From an uncultured Prevotellaceae bacterium (lineage in GTDB: Bacteria; Bacteroidota; Bacteroidia; Bacteroidales; Bacteroidaceae): DNA of 41,052 bases. Shown in pieces: positions 40,164 to 41,052 of this stretch. The position numbers and the translations under genes were made by a program. Position 1 is the stretch's first letter. Every line of letters begins with the position of its first letter. The stretch is taken from NCBI GenBank assembly GCA_902800435.1, contig CADCEQ010000019.1, positions 1-41,052 on the forward strand, given 5' to 3'. The notes below the pieces were generated by a model. That model had not been told where the DNA came from and made no database searches. It saw only the letters and a program-made list of their open reading frames with translations.

Positions 40164-41052
40164 TCACAATCTCAACCCGAAGAAGGCGCGGGCGCGCCAC
40201 TTGTTCTGATTGACCACCACCCTTTCGTCGTCGAAGACGGAGTTGTTCATCACGAGGGTGGCACCGGCGAAGTAACGGGGAGAGAACTGATAGACCACGG
40301 CGGCACGCTCGTTGAAGATCATGTTGAAGCGCATGTGCTCTGCCTCCTTGCGCTGGCCGCGCACGGTCATGTTGTTGCGGTTATAGACCACGAAGGTGGG
40401 CAGCATGGAGAAGTGAAACAGCCAACGGCGGCCCAATACCCAGTTGTAGCCGTAGCCGCCCCCGATGCCGACGTGGCCCACGTAGATGCGCGTTTCGGGA
40501 GCATTGGGACTTCTCGCCAGCAGGTCGTCGGTGGTCTTGATGCTGCCTCCCTGATAACTGATGCCGGCCAGCCACGAGCCAGCCGACCGCCGCTGGATGT
40601 AACTCTGCGTGAAGGCGGCGGGGAAGGAGAAACGCCGGTGGTTGAACGTGTAGTAGGCCGCCACGTTGAGCACCTTCATCGTCGCGTCGCCCTGCTCCAG
40701 ACGCTTCGGCACCTCATCGAACAGCATGTCACCCGTGAGCGACTCCGACCGCTGGTAACTGAGGTCGAGGCTCAGGCGGCTGCTGTAGCAGTTGAGGTTA
40801 AACTCATAGTCCTTATAGGCACCTCCCCACTTGGCAGGGTTGATGGCCACGCCTACGCCGATGCCCCGATAGATGGCCGCGAGCGAGAACGTGGTCTTGT
40901 GACTGGTGCTCAGGTCAGCCTTCGCATAGACATCGTTCACCGTACCCTTCGCGTGGAACGAGTTGCCCGTCTGGTTCATCCTCACCTTCAGCGTCAGCCG
41001 TCCCTCCGGGCGCACCACGTAGTTCGTGTCGTAGGGCGTCTTGTAGTATCGT
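40164..41052 (-). CDS. DUF4421-like outer-membrane barrel protein, N-terminus cut by window edge
   Basis: The frame is open to the right edge, about 295 residues seen. The visible start reads YYKTPYDTNYVVRPEGRLTLKVR, the early part of DUF4421 proteins, so only the signal peptide and a few residues should be missing. Alternating beta strands rich in tyrosine and glycine (YRGIGVGVAINPAKW, YEFNLNCYSSRLSLDLSYQRS, VGIGGGYGYNWVLG) and the ending RARAFFGLRL point to an outer-membrane beta barrel. Function of the family is unknown. The gene is in the same direction as the phosphatase and 29 bp upstream of it, so they may be co-transcribed. Confidence 0.75.
   Translation of the reverse strand, partial: RYYKTPYDTNYVVRPEGRLTLKVRMNQTGNSFHAKGTVNDVYAKADLSTSHKTTFSLAAIYRGIGVGVAINPAKWGGAYKDYEFNLNCYSSRLSLDLSYQRSESLTGDMLFDEVPKRLEQGDATMKVLNVAAYYTFNHRRFSFPAAFTQSYIQRRSAGSWLAGISYQGGSIKTTDDLLARSPNAPETRIYVGHVGIGGGYGYNWVLGRRWLFHFSMLPTFVVYNRNNMTVRGQRKEAEHMRFNMIFNERAAVVYQFSPRYFAGATLVMNNSVFDDERVVVNQNKWRARAFFGLRL

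Overview
The window looks like a chromosomal segment of a Bacteroidales bacterium, most likely Prevotella or a close relative. Three things point there. Genes are preceded by the Bacteroidetes promoter pattern (TTTG, about 20 nt, TAnnTTTG) rather than -35/-10 boxes. Shine-Dalgarno sequences are essentially absent. Typical Bacteroidetes families are present: BspA-type leucine-rich surface proteins, a C10 (streptopain) protease, a CarboxypepD_reg-like protein, DUF4421, and secreted proteins ending in a short 'YNLxGQ...GKK' tail. The genus is inferred, not proven.

Layout. 1-5.3 kb: end of a polyprenyl synthetase gene, DNA polymerase I (polA), a RhuM-family gene, and pgeF on the opposite strand. 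5.4-11.5 kb: a tight operon of bcp peroxiredoxin, a SNF2 helicase, an unrecognised 630-aa partner protein and a secreted C10 protease. 11.7-13.8 kb: HAD phosphatase, iron-type superoxide dismutase and a LUD-domain protein. 13.9-15.1 kb: two small secreted proteins, one with a dockerin-like module and one a coiled-coil stalk built from DNA-level tandem repeats. 15.3-19.9 kb: ychF, lgt and, convergently, mutS, sharing a two-way terminator that overlaps the mutS stop. 20.0-21.9 kb: a small nuclease-fold-like protein, a 180-nt leader with strong RNA secondary-structure potential, and a stand-alone reverse transcriptase. 21.9-25.8 kb (minus strand): a CarboxypepD_reg-like outer-membrane-associated protein, an unusual in-frame fusion of a short-chain dehydrogenase to a GH28 glycosidase, and ndk. 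26-31 kb: a secreted OB-fold repeat protein, a fucose/arabinose-type sugar isomerase, a family-6-like uracil/hypoxanthine DNA glycosylase and a secreted XAC2610-like protein. 31.2-38.7 kb is visibly AT-richer and accessory: a DUF4160/DUF2442 pair, an outer-membrane lipoprotein, gene remnants, an inverted-repeat element and two BspA-like paralogues, one lacking its 5' end. 38.7-41.05 kb: a histidine acid phosphatase and a DUF4421 barrel protein that runs off the edge.

The best candidate for an undescribed system is the reverse transcriptase with its structured leader at 20.5-21.9 kb. It has no retron, DGR or group II intron hallmarks that I can see. It resembles the 'unknown group'/defence-associated reverse transcriptases, several of which work with an upstream non-coding RNA. 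The leader is closed by a perfect 13-bp polypurine/polypyrimidine inverted repeat. The SDR-GH28 fusion and the SNF2-partner operon are the next most interesting items.
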